A stretch of 64,000 bases of DNA from the NCBI GenBank assembly GCA_031763025.1, contig JASSKH010000036.1, forward strand, positions 2,839,001 to 2,903,000. Direction: 5' to 3'. This DNA is from Macrocystis pyrifera. Its lineage: Eukaryota; Sar; Phaeophyceae; Laminariales; Laminariaceae. A model generated the notes under the pieces. The model worked only from the letters and a program-made list of their open reading frames with translations. It was not told the DNA's origin and did no database searches. Within the stretch, counting starts at the first letter, position 1; each line of letters begins with the position of its first letter. The translations under genes and the position numbers were made by a program. This document shows positions 1 through 10,789 of the stretch, piece by piece.

Positions 1-800
1 TATCTACAAGTATCCGCGCTCAAGACCTTGTATCCACAAGTATTGTGCCATAATACTCGAAACATGATGGTGTATCCACGCCCAACTAGACTGCCGAGAA
101 TATCACCGGACGCGATCGCTCTCTCGAGTATTATTATCGTAGTGTCTCTGCCGTCGCTCAAGGCCAACAGTCCGGTGATATCTCGTTGCTGCGATTTGTG
201 ATTATGCTTGTGCTTGATCACGAAGTTCACGTTGCTGTTCACCCGCTTGTTGTTTTTGAACGTGCAACACAACTCGCTTCAGCCATTTCCAAACGGACAC
301 GCCCTCGTAAACTGGCAATAACCTGCGCTCCATCACGATCGCATAAGAAGTACCAGCAAGACTACCCAGTGACCACAGTAGCATACGAACATACCGAGCT
401 TTACCGTGGTATATAATCCTACGTACTGCTGTTCAGCAGACAAAAATTGCGATCGTTCTAAATACTCAGCGCCCCATCGCGTACACACGAGAGGTAACCA
501 GCCAGAGTATACAGTTGTGGCGTTTTTACGCTGTAAAATATCGTCGTCCTGCCGCGACATGTGAGCGGAAAAGTAAATCGTGCCACTCGCTTCCACCTAG
601 CAAGACACAACAATATCTGCCCTCGGCGACTATATGCAAGTATCCGCGCTCACGACATCTCGCGCGTTTTTTTCGGCTGTGAATATTACCTCTCACCCAA
701 TAAATCGTCTGGGGAGTCACTCATTCATTGCTTGTATTCGCGGTCAATATCTGCCTCGCGGCGACTATCTAGAAGTATCCGCGCTCAAGGTAATCTGTTG
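1..800. repeat. Outlying copies of the ~150-bp tandem repeat
   Basis: A full unit lies at about 625-795: a stretch ending in TATCCGCGCTC, a CTCACCCAATAAATCGTC segment, the phrase GGGGAGTCACTCATTCATTG, and another TATCCGCGCTCAAGG. A partial unit (TATCTACAAGTATCCGCGCT) opens the window. These match the six-unit array at 3731-4570, so the LINE remnant between them probably interrupted one array. The part at 150-340 instead resembles 26210-26380. No gene is supported in this stretch; short ORFs here are not conserved between repeat copies. Confidence 0.75.
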
Positions 801-1560
801 TTTTCTTCACATTAAAGCGTCCTTTCTACCCGTCGACATCCAGCACACTCAGTGTCCGTGCCGATTCTTCAACCCTAGAGATATACAAGTTCTGTGGCCA
901 CAAAACTACGCCACAGAGATACTACGTTGCCACGTATGCAGTAAGCACAGTGGGCAATGCAATGTCATGCCATCATGCTGGATACGACAGGCACGACATA
1001 CACATTCCATAAAATAGAGAAACGAAACGAAACAAGGAAAAAAAACTAAAACAAAGAAGACTGATCGAAAGAGAAAAAGAAACAAGAAACAAATGTAAGA
1101 AACAAACCGTCGTGCCCCCCCCGCAGGGGATGTGGCAGACACTTGAAAAGAACGAGCTGGAAAAAAAAGGAAAAATAAGAAAAACACCACTACTCGTCGC
1201 AAACAGAGTAAGACTAAGAACCAAGGGAAATTGACGGGCAAACCAAGCGCAAAGCCATCCTCCCGGTGGCGCCAGCAGTTTATGGTACGAGTAACACAGC
1301 CAGGTTCTCACTGCTAGTCCGCCTGGTACCTTGCTACACTGTCTGCCGCCTCCGTCCAGCGCTCGTTAACTATGCCCGGTCGTCGGCGTCAGACAATTCG
1401 AAACAAGCAAAGCAGGCTCGTGATCCACTCACGCCACACGACTCGTTCAATAAGGCTTATCAATCGAAGAAAGGAAGAGAAAGAAATGAAATGAAAACCA
1501 CAGAGGAAGACAAGGAAGACCACGTTCGAACCAGCTACACCAGTTGGTGGCACGAGTAGT
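800..1560. other. Intergenic or LINE 3' flank, no gene seen
   Basis: This stretch has a purine-rich section (about 1015-1180, many GAAAC and AAAAAG runs) and a GC-richer section. The phrase around 1320-1360 (CTGGTACCTTGCTACACTGTC) recurs with changes at 1588-1625, which suggests a short duplicated block in the 3' end of the adjacent LINE remnant. The ORFs here are low-complexity, and I see no domain. Confidence 0.5.
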
Positions 1561-3733
1561 ATAGGCATGTTCTACTTCCTAGTCTGCCCGGTACCTTGCT
1601 ACCCTTTCTGCTATCTCCTTCCTACTTTCGTCCACTGCAGTTTCCCTTCTACTCCTGTTCCCCCCCCCCTCTCCGCATTCCCTTGGTCGGGTTTTCTGCC
1701 ACTCCTCCCGTTGCCTCCCCTCCCCCCACCCCCTTGGACACCACCCACGGCGGATGCGCGGCGCTGCCTACTCAGCTCAGCCTCAGCCTCGTGCCACCTC
1801 ACCATGAACGGTTCGGCTGCTTCGAGGATCCCCCGGTATTCCTTCCCTGTCTTTTTTGCAGCAGTGGACCACAGCGCGGTCTCAACTCCAAACACCAAGG
1901 GGGCAAGTTCCGTTGACCCTTCGGTGGCTCGGAACTCCCTGAGGTCTTCGACTATGCATCTATGCCAAGTCTTAAACTGTCCGCCAGGTCTCGGGTTCTC
2001 CCCACCAGTCATCGTACCGAACATTACCCGACTCGGTAATCGCTCCTTGCTTTGCCGTGCCACCCCCCCCGCAAAGAAGAGCCGTTTCGATGCTCTCGCA
2101 ACGTGTTATCTTGAGGGCCTTCGCGTACGAGAGGGTGGTATACTCAGTACGAAGTCGGCGCTGGAAGCCAATGACTCGCAACAGGACTTGGTGGTGAGCC
2201 GTTTGAAGCTTGGCAAAGTGTTTCGCTCTGAGGATCCACGTCACACACCGGTACAGCAGGGTCTCAATCACCTCGGACTTCAGCATTCGGACTTTCAGGC
2301 TAGGGGGGGGGCGGTCGTCCTATCTTACAGCTCCGGACCGAAACGTTGGAAGCATGTTCGCATGAGACGGATCCGTCGGTCGATTTCGAGCGAGAGGTCA
2401 GCGCTTTCGTGGATAATGCCGCCTAGGTATAAGAACTGGGCCGTCTGCTTATACCTCTGGCCTCCTGCTCCGATGACGAACGGTGGTGCGAGGGTTTTCT
2501 GGTCTGGTGTTTATAGAAGCGTTGTCTCTGTCTTCTTTTCTGACACCGTGAGGCCTGCTGCTTCGAAGACAGTCACGATGACTGTCATCATTTTCGCGAG
2601 CCCTTCAGCCGACTTCGAGACAATTCCTGCGTCATCGGCGTACAACATGCCCCGTACAGCCCTTTGCACGCACGCCAACGGCTCCTGCTCCTCCGCTCCA
2701 ACTACTCCAGCATCACTCAGTTTGACCAAATCCCTTACGATGGCTTTTTCTTGGTTGAAGCGTGCTACAGTAGTACGACGTGTAACGCAGCACCGAATAG
2801 TACGTTGAACAGAAACGGTGATAGTACACAGCCTTGCCGCAGCCCCTGCGTGACATCAAACCATTCCGAGGGCTCGCCATCATCCGTACGCACGCGAGCC
2901 CGCATGCCATCGTGGAATTACCGATAATTCTCAGCATCTTGGTTGGTGCGCCAAGGCGTGAGTACCTCCCATAGCAGCTCTCGGTCGACAGAGTCGTACG
3001 CTTTCTGCAGATCGATGAAGCACAAGTACAGGGGGATTTTCCTCTGTCGTCGAAGCTCTTGCGACCGGCGCACGACGAACAACATATCAATAGTTGGTCG
3101 TGCGGGGCGGAAGCCGCACTGTTCCTCCGGGAGTAATTCCTCGGTCTCGCAGTAGGTGCTGAGGCGGGACGCGACGATTTTCAACAAAAAAATGCCTGCT
3201 TGGGCAACAAGCGAAATCCGTCTGTATTTGTTTCAATCAGTTCGGTCCTTCTTTTTGTGAACGACCTTGATGATCGCATCTTTCCATTGCTGGAGGACTT
3301 CTCCTGTTACCCAAGCATTGACAAGGATGTTGTGAAAGCACTGGGCGAATGCGGGGTGGTCGATTTTCCGGAGTTCGGCCGGGAGATCATCTGGCCAGAC
3401 AGCTTTCCAATTTGACATCCCCTTAAGTGCTTCCGTCATCTCGTCCATTGATGGTTCATCTCCGAGCGACAGTTTAAGCGGTCGTGGTGGCAAGAGGTCG
3501 ATGATCGTGGGATCGAGTTTAAGTGATTTCGTGTTCAAGAGTTTGTGGTAACCCCCCCCCCATCGTTCACGAACTCGTACCTTATCCCGCAACAGCGTGC
3601 CATCTTCGCCCCTAATGAACTGTTTGCTGCTCGCTTTAGTCCCTTCCAATGCTACCGTACTCTTACGGTGCTTGCAAAAGCCTCTCTGGTCATTATTCGC
3701 TAGGAGTCGTTCGGTTTCGGCGATCTCGAGCAT
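1560..3733 (-). pseudogene. Decayed non-LTR (LINE-type) retrotransposon ORF2, reverse transcriptase
   Basis: Read on the minus strand, this is a reverse transcriptase of the non-LTR type broken by stops and frameshifts. In order: an N-terminal RT segment with DLPAELRK and KKKDRTD (3733-3233); after an in-frame stop, the palm motif FIDLQKAYDSVDRELLWEV (about 3010-2955); [17 protein letters not shown] near 2860-2810; the catalytic box YADDAGIVSKS near 2650-2615; and a C-terminal region with TLLYRCVTW and GGENPRPGGQFKTWHRC (2286-1611). No upstream endonuclease is present, so the copy is 5' truncated, as is common for LINEs. It sits inside the ~150-bp tandem repeat, with array units on both sides. 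At least four frame breaks make it inactive. The long plus-strand ORF at 1567-2808 is its antisense shadow. The family is certain to the level of non-LTR RT; the clade is not resolved. Confidence 0.9.
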
Positions 3734-4570
3734 TTTGGCTGTGAAGATTATATCTCACCCAATGATTATCTGGGGAGTCACTCATCCGTTGCGCCATTTA
3801 TATACATGTATCCGCGCTCAATATCTGCCTTGCGTTGACTATCTGCAAGTATCCGCGCTCAAGACTTCTCGAGCGTTTTGGCTGTGAAGATTATCTTTCA
3901 CCCAATTATTCGTCTGGGGAGTCACTCATTCATTGCCCCATTTTTACGTACCAGGTACTTGTGTTTGCGCTCAATATCTGCCTTGCGTTGACTATCTACA
4001 AGTATCCGCGCTCAAGACTTCTCGAGCGTTTTGGCTGTGAAGATTATCTTTCACCCAATTATTCGTCTGGGGAGTCACTCATTCATTGCCCCATTTTTAC
4101 GTACCAGGTACTTGTATTTGCGCTCCATATCTGCCTTGCGTCGACTATCTACAAGTATCCGCGCTGAAGACATCTCGAGCGTTTTGGCTGTGAAGATTAT
4201 CTCTCACCCAATAATTCATCTGGGGAGTCACTCATCCATTGCGCCATTTTACATACATGTATTCGCGCTCTATATCTGCCTTGCGTCGACTATCTACAAG
4301 TATCCGCGCTCAAGACATTTCGAGCGTTTTAGGCTGTGGAGATTATCTCTCACCCACTAATTCGTCTGGAGAGTCACTCATTCATTGCGCCATTTTTACA
4401 TACCAGGTACTTGTATTTGCGCTCAATATTTGCCTTGCGGCGACTATATACAAGTATCCGCGCTCAAGACATCTCGGGCGTTTCGGCTGTGAAGATTATC
4501 TCTCACCCAATAATTCATCTGGGGAGTCACTCATTGCGCCATTTTACATACTTGTATTCGCGCAATTTTT
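3731..4570. repeat. Tandem array, ~143-153-bp unit, six copies
   Basis: The phrase GGCTGTGAAGATTAT recurs at 3737, 3880, 4033, 4186, 4332 (as GGCTGTGGAGATTAT) and 4485, giving unit lengths of 143, 153, 153, 146 and 153 bp. Each unit contains TATCCGCGCTCAAGAC, CTCGAGCGTTTT, a CTCACCCAAT segment, GGGGAGTCACTCATTCATTG and a CATATCTGCCTTGCG-like segment. ORFs spanning the array only reflect its periodicity. It is satellite-like. Confidence 0.93.
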
Positions 4571-5112
4571 AGCGTCGCCTTGCCGCAACGTATGAACCCA
4601 ATTGCGGAATAGACATGATATTACTATTCACCGTACAGCAGCAATGTGAAGCGATTTTTAGTGGTCAACTACAGAATATATTAAAAAGTCTGCGCCCCAT
4701 CGTGTATGCGATAGAATCTATACCACAGCCGAATATATTCAGTTGCCACACTATTTAACCACCTGCTGTTGTGATTGATTTTTCCCCGTGCCGTAGCGTG
4801 TGATCAAATGGCGATAGTGTCCCTTACGGTTCACCCATAGCGAATGAACGCATTTTTCTGTCCGTGCAGGTCCTTGTGGTCGACACATACCAGGCACGAT
4901 ATCAACAAGTATCTTTTTGACACCAAACCTGTTGAACTGCACAACAAGGTGATACGAATAACATAATTTGCTGTGCTATAATACTCGAAATGTCACGGTG
5001 TATCCACGCCCAGGCTGCCCCAGAGTTTCGCCGTACGCGATCCCTCTCTCGATTACGAGTATCGTAACCTCTGCCTTTCCAGTATCGTAGTATATCTGCC
5101 TTTCGAGTATTA
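4571..5112. other. Unassigned spacer
   Basis: The spacer runs between the ~150-bp array and the first Rep-A unit. Only ORFs under about 65 codons without recognisable motifs are present. Phrases such as CCACGCCCA and CGCGATC near 5000-5045 recall 75-115, so parts may be diverged copies of the left edge of the window. No gene is supported. Confidence 0.4.
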
Positions 5113-6433
5113 TAATGAGGCGGGCGAAGCGCGCAAAAAGCGTGCGAGTCTTTTTTTCTTGGAATTTTCCAAGAAAAAAAAAGCCTCTTCATAACGGCTC
5201 GGATACGAGCGTGGGGTGCCTTGTTTTGAGTTTTTCTGTATGTGTGTGTGGGTGTGTGTGTGATTCAACATTTTTTTGGGCAACGTTTGACCACCGCCCT
5301 CGACGCACACCGCACCAATTCCAGTCCCGGCGGGCTCTGTGGACGCGCACACACAAAAGAGATCTCCTGGTGCTGGTGCGGTGGTAAGTCGTTCACAGTA
5401 GCTCGAGCTAGGTGTGGCAACGTGTGTAGGCACATGTTGGTGCTGGGCCATGTTGAAAAAACACAGAACCAACAACACATTATATTTTGAAACCCAGCTA
5501 GCTCTACGAGTACTCGTAGGTAGGCAGACTGTGCCTGTCCACAGCAACGAGCGTTCGGGCCATGTCCCCGAGACATGCTGCAGGCCCACCCTCCTGCTGA
5601 TGAGGGGACTGAGAAGCAGGAGAGTATCTGCTGTATAATATTAATAGTTGTTTGTACAGCAGTAGTAGTAGTGGTGGCACTGCTAGAAGAAGCTCTGCTG
5701 GACACAGGTCAGATTGTAGATTTTTCGTCTTCAAATTATGAGTTCGGGACCAGGAAACACGTGTACGAAGGGTTCACACACAAGCCGAGCGTACAGCGAC
5801 GCTGACCTGGCCTCGTGTGTCCTACTGCTGCTGCTGTTTTGCTGCTGGAGAAGCTCTGCTGTAGATGTCGTAAATCATCAGTAGTAGTAGCGGTGGCACC
5901 TGCTACCTGCTACGAGAAGTTCTCTCTTGGACAGAGCACGTCGAGTGCAGATTTTTCGTCTTGAAATTATTATGCCGAATTTCGAGTTCAAAACCAACAC
6001 AGGACAAAATCGAGGACGTGTACAAAAGGGTTCAAGGGTTTAGATTGACAAGCCGAGCGTACAGCGACGCTGACCCTGGCGTCGTGTGTCCTACTTCTAC
6101 TGCTGCTGCTGTTTTGTTGCTGGAGAAACACTGCTGCTGCTGTAGATGTGTACAAAGGGTTCAAGGATTAGATTGACAAGCCGAGCCGCCGAGCGTACAG
6201 CGACGCTGACCCTGGCCTCGTGCGTCCCACTGCTACTGCTGCTGCTGCTGTTTTTGTTGCTGGAGAAACGCAGCTGCTGTATGTAGATGTCGTGTGGTGG
6301 CACCTGCTACGAGAAAGAAGCGCCTTCTGTTGGACAAATATTTTCAGATGCAGATTTTTCGTGTTCAGATTAATTATGCCGAATTTCAACCATAAAACAC
6401 TTGCTGTTGGAAAAACAGAAAAATAAAAATATA
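5113..6433 (+). repeat. Rep-A unit 1, 3'-truncated
   Basis: This unit begins TAATGAGGCGGGCGAAGCGCGC and carries the hairpin with TTGGAATTTTCCAA. A (TG)n stretch follows, then the block with GTACTCGTAGGTAGGCAGAC, then repeated CTGCTG/GATTTTTCGTCTTCAAATTAT sub-blocks. It stops abruptly after AACACTTGCTGTTGGAAAAACAG, where the zinc/OTU-bearing unit begins. In intact units this point continues into ATCAGGTGTGTGTCTATTTGTCG. The truncation therefore marks the insertion or recombination point of the 6.43-14.13 kb block. Confidence 0.85.
5146..5190. repeat. Perfect T/A-rich hairpin at Rep-A head
   Basis: The arms are a T-run followed by CTTGGAA and the complementary TTCCAAG followed by an A-run. Flanking GCC/AGGC extends pairing in several copies. 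The same hairpin occurs at about 14173-14211, 17062-17100, 19968-20006, 22675-22710, 22753-22791, 59010-59045 and 60834-60872. It directly follows a small GCGCGCGAAGCGCGC palindrome. It marks one end of Rep-A and is conserved better than the interior. Confidence 0.9.
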
Positions 6434-6658
6434 CAAGGCTTTCCTTCGGAGTGGGTATTCCGTCGTTTCGTGTACATATAACTGCAATTAATTGGCGACA
6501 TAGCCCAAAGCCAACCAAACCATTAATAAATGTATTTGTGTAAGAAACGGTGAAGGATGTAATAATCGCGTATATTTATGAATGTAATGTGAAACGTAAG
6601 ATCGGGTGACGCAAGAGTAAGAATGACATTCGTCTAATAATAAGAATAACATATTTCA

Positions 6659-7230
6659 TCAGTGTGGGGAGAGAGTGGAGTAGTGCTTGGCATGTGGATG
6701 ATATACAACATACAGGCTGCTGTTTAAAGGAAGGTTTGGGACAGGAGAGAAAGCAGCAGTGCCGGCAACGACAACGGTTATGGAAATGTTGTATAGTTGC
6801 TGGGCGGCCGCGATTTCGATGTAGCCAGCATAGGAGTTTGGATGAGACATGATATGTAAATAGTCTTCCAGGCTGCTGTAGTAACGAGGCGGGAGGCCCA
6901 GAATGTGGATCTGTTCGCTGTTGAACCCGTTGGATATGTGTAGGAAGAAATAATCGTGATTTTGGGAAATGTGGGAAACAATTTGTTTCCTTTCGTTCGT
7001 CCTGGCTGGCGACAATCTGCTTGGCGTACTGCTTCGGAATTCCGCGAAGCCCTGGAGCAGGCGAAATGGAAGGGGGAATTTTTGCGCTTGATGATGATGT
7101 CTCCGTCTTTGATGGTGGAGTCCGTCAGGCGGCAGTTGTAGCACTTGCCACGGACCTGGTCGAAGTAAACATAAAGGGTGCGCGGGGCGGGAGTGGCGTG
7201 CAGGGAATGGCGGGGGAGGAGGAAGGGGGG
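6659..7230 (-). pseudogene. Zinc half-finger plus OTU-protease-like His-box exon, copy 1
   Basis: Two protein-like segments follow each other on the minus strand in different frames. The first (about 7180-7060) reads KCYNCRLTDSTIKDGDIII and ends PFHFAC. This is a C-x2-C-x21-H-x2-C pattern, as in one zinc site of LIM or PARP-type fingers. The second (about 6930-6659) has YYSSLEDYLHIM, then GYIEIAAAQQLYNISITV, and ends YVVYHPHAKHYSTLSPH. That order matches the C-terminal half of OTU deubiquitinase folds, where YL..M, a .IEL.AL...Y segment and a final HY box occur; the His in KHYS would be catalytic. The Cys box (DGNCLF-like) is not found nearby. A frame change between the modules means either an unseen intron or a pseudogene. 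OTU assignment is moderate; function is unknown. Confidence 0.5.
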
Positions 7231-7299
7231 GGGGGGGCAGAGAGTTCATTATTTGTACTACTCTACAGCGGCACAACAGCAGTACGTAATCGCTTGCTA

Positions 7300-7516
7300 T
7301 ACGACGGCAGCAGCAGCAGCAGCAGCAGAAGCAGCAAGTACGTAATTTCCTTGACGATACAGAAATATGTACACACACAAGTGTAGTACAGTACACACAC
7401 AAATCACGTGCAGCATGATGTACGGCAACAACGCAGCAGCGCCACAAAACGACCAGGAAACACAATTATCCGAGGTCATACAAACATTCAGTGAATATTG
7501 CGGCAGCACTAAAAGC

Positions 7517-7570
<54 letters not shown>

Positions 7571-8690
7571 GCAACGGATCGCCACAGCGTTGGCAGCAGC
7601 AGCATAGCAACGATATGAAAAGAAGGGAGAAAAAAAGTATGTACCCCGAGGCCGTCCGAAAAGTATTTTTGGTACCTCACTATAGACCCTCCTCCGCATG
7701 CTGTACGGCAACAACGCAGCAGCATGGCAACAATACGAAATACGAGAAAAAGTAGTACGTACGCAAAATGCAGGAGCAAAACGACCAAAATATTTTTTTT
7801 ACGTATCAAAAAAACCGTTTGGGTACAAAAACGGCCAATAAAAACACTAATCCGCGTTGGCAGCAGCAGCATAGCAACGACATGAAAACAAGGAAGAAAA
7901 AAAGTATGTACCCTGGTATGCCGCAATCGCAAAACCTACGGAAGTTCATTGACGATACCGAAATATGTACAAACACAAGTGCAGCATGATGTACGGCAAC
8001 AACGCAGCAGCACCACAGCAGCAGCATAGCAACGATATATATGAAAACAACAAAGCCAAAAACGAGAAATTGCAGTACGTACGCAAAATGCAGGAGCAAA
8101 ACGACAAAAATATTTTTTCACGTGTCAAAAGGAACCATTTCGTGTGCCCGAAGACGGAAAGTAAATAATTCTCTCTATTTCCAGTACGAAATAATTAAAT
8201 TGAAATTGGGGTCAAGGTTACAAAAACGACCAAGAAAAACAGTAATCCGAGTACATACGAACTTTCAGTGGATATTGCGGCAGCATTAGCAGCAGCAGCA
8301 GCAGAAGCAGCTACAGCATTAGCAGCAGCAGAAGCTGCAACGAATCGCCGCAGCGTTGGCAGCAGCAGCAGCAGCAGCATAGCAACGATCTGAAAATAAG
8401 GAAGAAAAAAAGCATGTACCCTGGTATGCCGCCATCGCAAAACCTACGGAATTGACGATCCGAAAATATGTACGCTTCCAGTATGATGCACGGCAACAAC
8501 GTAGCAGCACTACATACAGCAGCAGCAAGTGCACAGGAGCAGCAGGTGCACAGCACGGCAACAACGCAGCAGCACTACAGCAGCAGCGAGTGCACAGGAG
8601 AAGCAGGTGCACAGCAGCAGCAGCACTCATGGCGTGGCGCTGACAGCAGCAGCAGCAGCAGCGGCAGCCGAAAACGAGCAAAAATGAGTA
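7300..8690. repeat. CAG/CTG-rich repeat array, copy 1
   Basis: Units carry a CAG run, then GCATAGCAACGATATGAAAA, GTATGTACCCTGGTATGCCGC, AAAACCTACGGAA, GAAATATGTACACACAAG and TGTACGGCAACAACG. The ACCCTGGTATGCCGC phrase recurs at about 7910 and 8415. The longest pure CAG tract is about 15 triplets at 7520-7565. Six-frame translations give polyQ, polyS, polyA, polyL and polyC strings in all frames, so these ORFs are composition effects. The array lies between two exon-like segments of the minus-strand gene, in intron position. Confidence 0.85.
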
Positions 8691-8945
8691 CGTGGGTCAC
8701 CAAAACATGTACACACAGAAATCGTGTGCTTCACGTCCCGCAAACAGTTGTGCATGTGCGCGTTCGCGTGCACTGTGTGTAAGAGGAGCCGACGCAAAGC
8801 ACGGAGGGGAAAGAACGAGCATGGGTGAGTAAAAAAAAAAAATAAACGCTTTGACGTAAAAAGTTTGTATGCAAAAAGGCAATTGAAAACCCCCCAAAAA
8901 AGTACTGGCAACATACAGCATGCACAATAGACATAAGACACTCAC

Positions 8946-9320
8946 TACTGTCAGCAATCTCGAGGGAGTACGAGACAGTCCCTTCTTTGATCGGGCGAGC
9001 ACAGAACTCGCTGTCGGTTGCCCTGTCAGGATGATCCCGCCACCACGCACGTGAGATCCTTGCGGGTGGCGAAGGCCACGTTTTTGCCACCAGGCGCGGA
9101 GTTCTTGACCAAGTGCTGGTCCGTGCACCGGTCGCAAACAACAGCCGGCACCAGGTCGGTCTTTGTCGTTGCCGCTCTCTTGCCAGAGGGCGAGGACCAC
9201 GCGCCTCTCGACGAGGGGGAGGTGAGCTTAGGGGGCGTGGAGAAGGGAGAGGCGGGGGTTGCAGCACCAGCAGGTTCGCCACCGACAGCAGCAGCTTGGC
9301 CGCCGACAGCTGCACCTATC
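8946..9320 (-). pseudogene. Upstream exon of duplicated zinc/OTU unit, copy 1
   Basis: Minus-strand frames contain VVCDRCTDQHLVKNSAPGG and, in another frame, SEFCARPIKEGTVSYSLEI, both with C-x2-C pairs. The segment ends at a consensus donor (GACAGTA then GTGAGT, intron starting at 8945), matching the equivalent position in copy 2. The CEFC..IK.G phrase resembles the CYNC...IKDG phrase of the downstream exon, so the gene may contain two related zinc modules. The two cysteine pairs lie in different frames, which argues for decay or an unrecognised small intron. The upstream, GC-rich part (9140-9300) gives Pro/Arg-rich translations only. Confidence 0.4.
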
Positions 9321-9404
9321 TATGCCGTTCGTCGAAGGCGAGACGCCTCTTTTAGGCGCCGTGCGAAGAGCTGTCTATTGGTTGGCAGTTTACGGAAGAA
9401 GAAA

Positions 9405-9525
9405 GAAGAAAGGTTGTTTGGCTGTTCGGCTGTTTCAAAGAAGGAAGAAAGGTTGTTTGGCTGTTCGGCTGTTTCAAAGGAAGAAAGGTTGTTTGGCTGT
9501 TCGGCTGTTTCAAAGAAGAAGGGCT
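9405..9525. repeat. Minisatellite, ~35-bp unit
   Basis: Three near-identical units of GAAAGGTTGTTTGGCTG plus TTCGGCTGTTTCAAAG lie head to tail. The equivalent place in copy 2 (about 13990-14040) has a single shortened unit, so the expansion is specific to copy 1. Confidence 0.85.
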
Positions 9526-9665
9526 GTTTGCGAAGAGCTGTCTATCAGTCGGTCTGTCTGCCAAGAGCTAGCAAGTGACAACGACCTCAAAAATCGTAAT
9601 TATATTGTATTTACAAGGCTTTCCTTCGGAGTGGGTATTCCGTCGTTTCTTGTACAAATACAGTT

Positions 9666-9843
9666 AGTTTGGTTGGCTTTGGGCTATGACGCCAATTGCA
9701 GTTTTGGTTGGCTTTGGGCTTTGACGCCAATTGCTGCAGTTATATTGCAATTGGGGTAATAGCCCAAAGCCAACCAAACTAAATGTTATGACGCCAATTG
9801 CAGTTATATTGCAATTGGGGCAATACCCAAAGCCAACCAAACT
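9666..9843. mobile_element. Foldback/MITE-like element
   Basis: It starts AGTTTGGTTGGCTTTGGGC and ends GCCCAAAGCCAACCAAACT, a terminal inverted repeat of about 19 bp. Inside, GACGCCAATTGCAGTTATAT and its complement recur, suggesting one element nested in another. Copy 1 of the host unit keeps only one end (about 6500-6522), so the element, or its loss, post-dates the duplication. No clear target duplication is seen. Confidence 0.65.
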
Positions 9844-9973
9844 CATGTATTTGTGTAAGAAACGGTGAAGGATGTAATACTCGCGTTTATTTGTGAATGT
9901 AATGTGAAACGTAAGATTGGGTGACGCAAGAGTAAGAATGACATTCGTCTAATAATAAGGATAACATATTTCA

Positions 9974-10490
9974 TCAGTGCGGGGAGAGAGTGGAGTAGTG
10001 CATGGCATGTGGATGATATACAACATACAGGCTGTTGTTTCAAGGAAGGTTTGGGACAGAGGGGAAAGCAGCAGTGCCGGCAACGACAACGGTTATGGAA
10101 ATGTTGTATAGTTGCTGGGCGGCCGCGATTTCGATGTAACCAGCATAGGAGTTTGGATGAGACATGATATGTAAATAGTCTTCCAGGCTGCTGTAGTAAC
10201 GAGGCGGGAGGCCCAGAATGTGGATCTGTCCGCTGTTGAACCCGTTGGGTATGCATGTGTAGGGAGAAATAATCGTGATTTTGGGAAATGTGGGAACAAT
10301 TTGTTGCCTCTCATTCGTCCTGGATGGAGACAATCTGCTTGGCGTACTGCTTCGGAATTCCGCGGAGCCCTGGAGCAGGCGAAATGGAAGGGATTCTTCT
10401 TGCGCTTGATGATGATGTCTCCGTCTTTGATGGTGGAGTCCGTCAGGCGGCAGTTGTAGCACTTGCCACCGACCTGGTCGAAGTAAACAG
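9974..10490 (-). pseudogene. Zinc half-finger plus OTU-like His-box exon, copy 2
   Basis: This is the same module order as copy 1: KCYNCRLTDSTIKDGDIII ... PFHFAC (about 10470-10375), then the OTU-like frame with PTFPKITIISPY, GFNSGQIHILGLPPRYY and GYIEIAAAQQLYNISITV (10310-10045). Copy 2 keeps the linker PTFPKITIISPYTCIPNG in the OTU frame, which copy 1 has lost. However, a TTA-to-TGA change after PSVPNLP removes the final His box: the downstream residues YVVYHPHAMHYSTLSPH are still present but lie beyond the stop. The two copies thus carry different lesions, which points to independent decay of a once-coding exon. Confidence 0.5.
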
Positions 10491-10619
10491 GGTGCGCGGG
10501 GCGGGAGTGGCGTGCAGGGAATGGCGGGGGGGGGGGGAAGGGGAGGGGGGGGGGGGCAGAGTTCATTATTTGTACTGCTCTACAGCGGCACAACAACAGT
10601 ACGTAATCGCTTGCTATAC

Positions 10620-10680
10620 GACGGCAGCAGCAGCAGCAGCACGGCAGCAGCAGCAGCAGCAGAAGCAGCAAGTCCATGCG
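10620..10680. repeat. Short CAG tract
   Basis: CAG triplets interrupted by an ACGG, directly upstream (minus-strand sense) of the zinc exon. They correspond to the tract at 7303-7333 in copy 1. Confidence 0.8.
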
Positions 10681-10789
10681 TAAAACGCAGCAGGAAAACG
10701 GCCAAAATATTTTTTTAACGTACCAAAACGACCATTTGGGTGCAAAAACGACCAAGAAAAACAGAGGTATGTACATTATTGCCTTTTTT

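Larger units (their letters stand above)
6434..9609 (-). repeat. Zinc/OTU gene-bearing unit, copy 1
   Basis: This is the first of two tandem copies. Both begin with ACAAGGCTTTCCTTCGGAGT (about 6440 and 9617). They continue through TGTATTTGTGTAAGAAACGG, the OTU-like and zinc exon, a CAG-rich array, and a second exon ending at a GTGAGT donor. They finish with CAAGAGCTAGCAAGTGACAA and CAAAAATCGTAATTATA. Copy 1 is about 3.2 kb and copy 2 about 4.5 kb; the difference lies in the intron-like arrays. The gene-like parts read on the minus strand. Confidence 0.8.

Noticed and set aside
1500-1560. Possible tRNA (CGTTCGAACC phrase)
   Set aside because: No matching acceptor stem or anticodon arm could be built around the T-loop-like phrase.
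1567-2808. 413-codon plus-strand ORF
   Set aside because: It is antisense to the LINE reverse transcriptase, whose palm motifs are on the minus strand; its peptide has no domain features.
7297-7932. 211-codon minus-strand ORF with poly-Ala and poly-Cys
   Set aside because: Composition effect of CAG/CTG arrays; frames change between array units.
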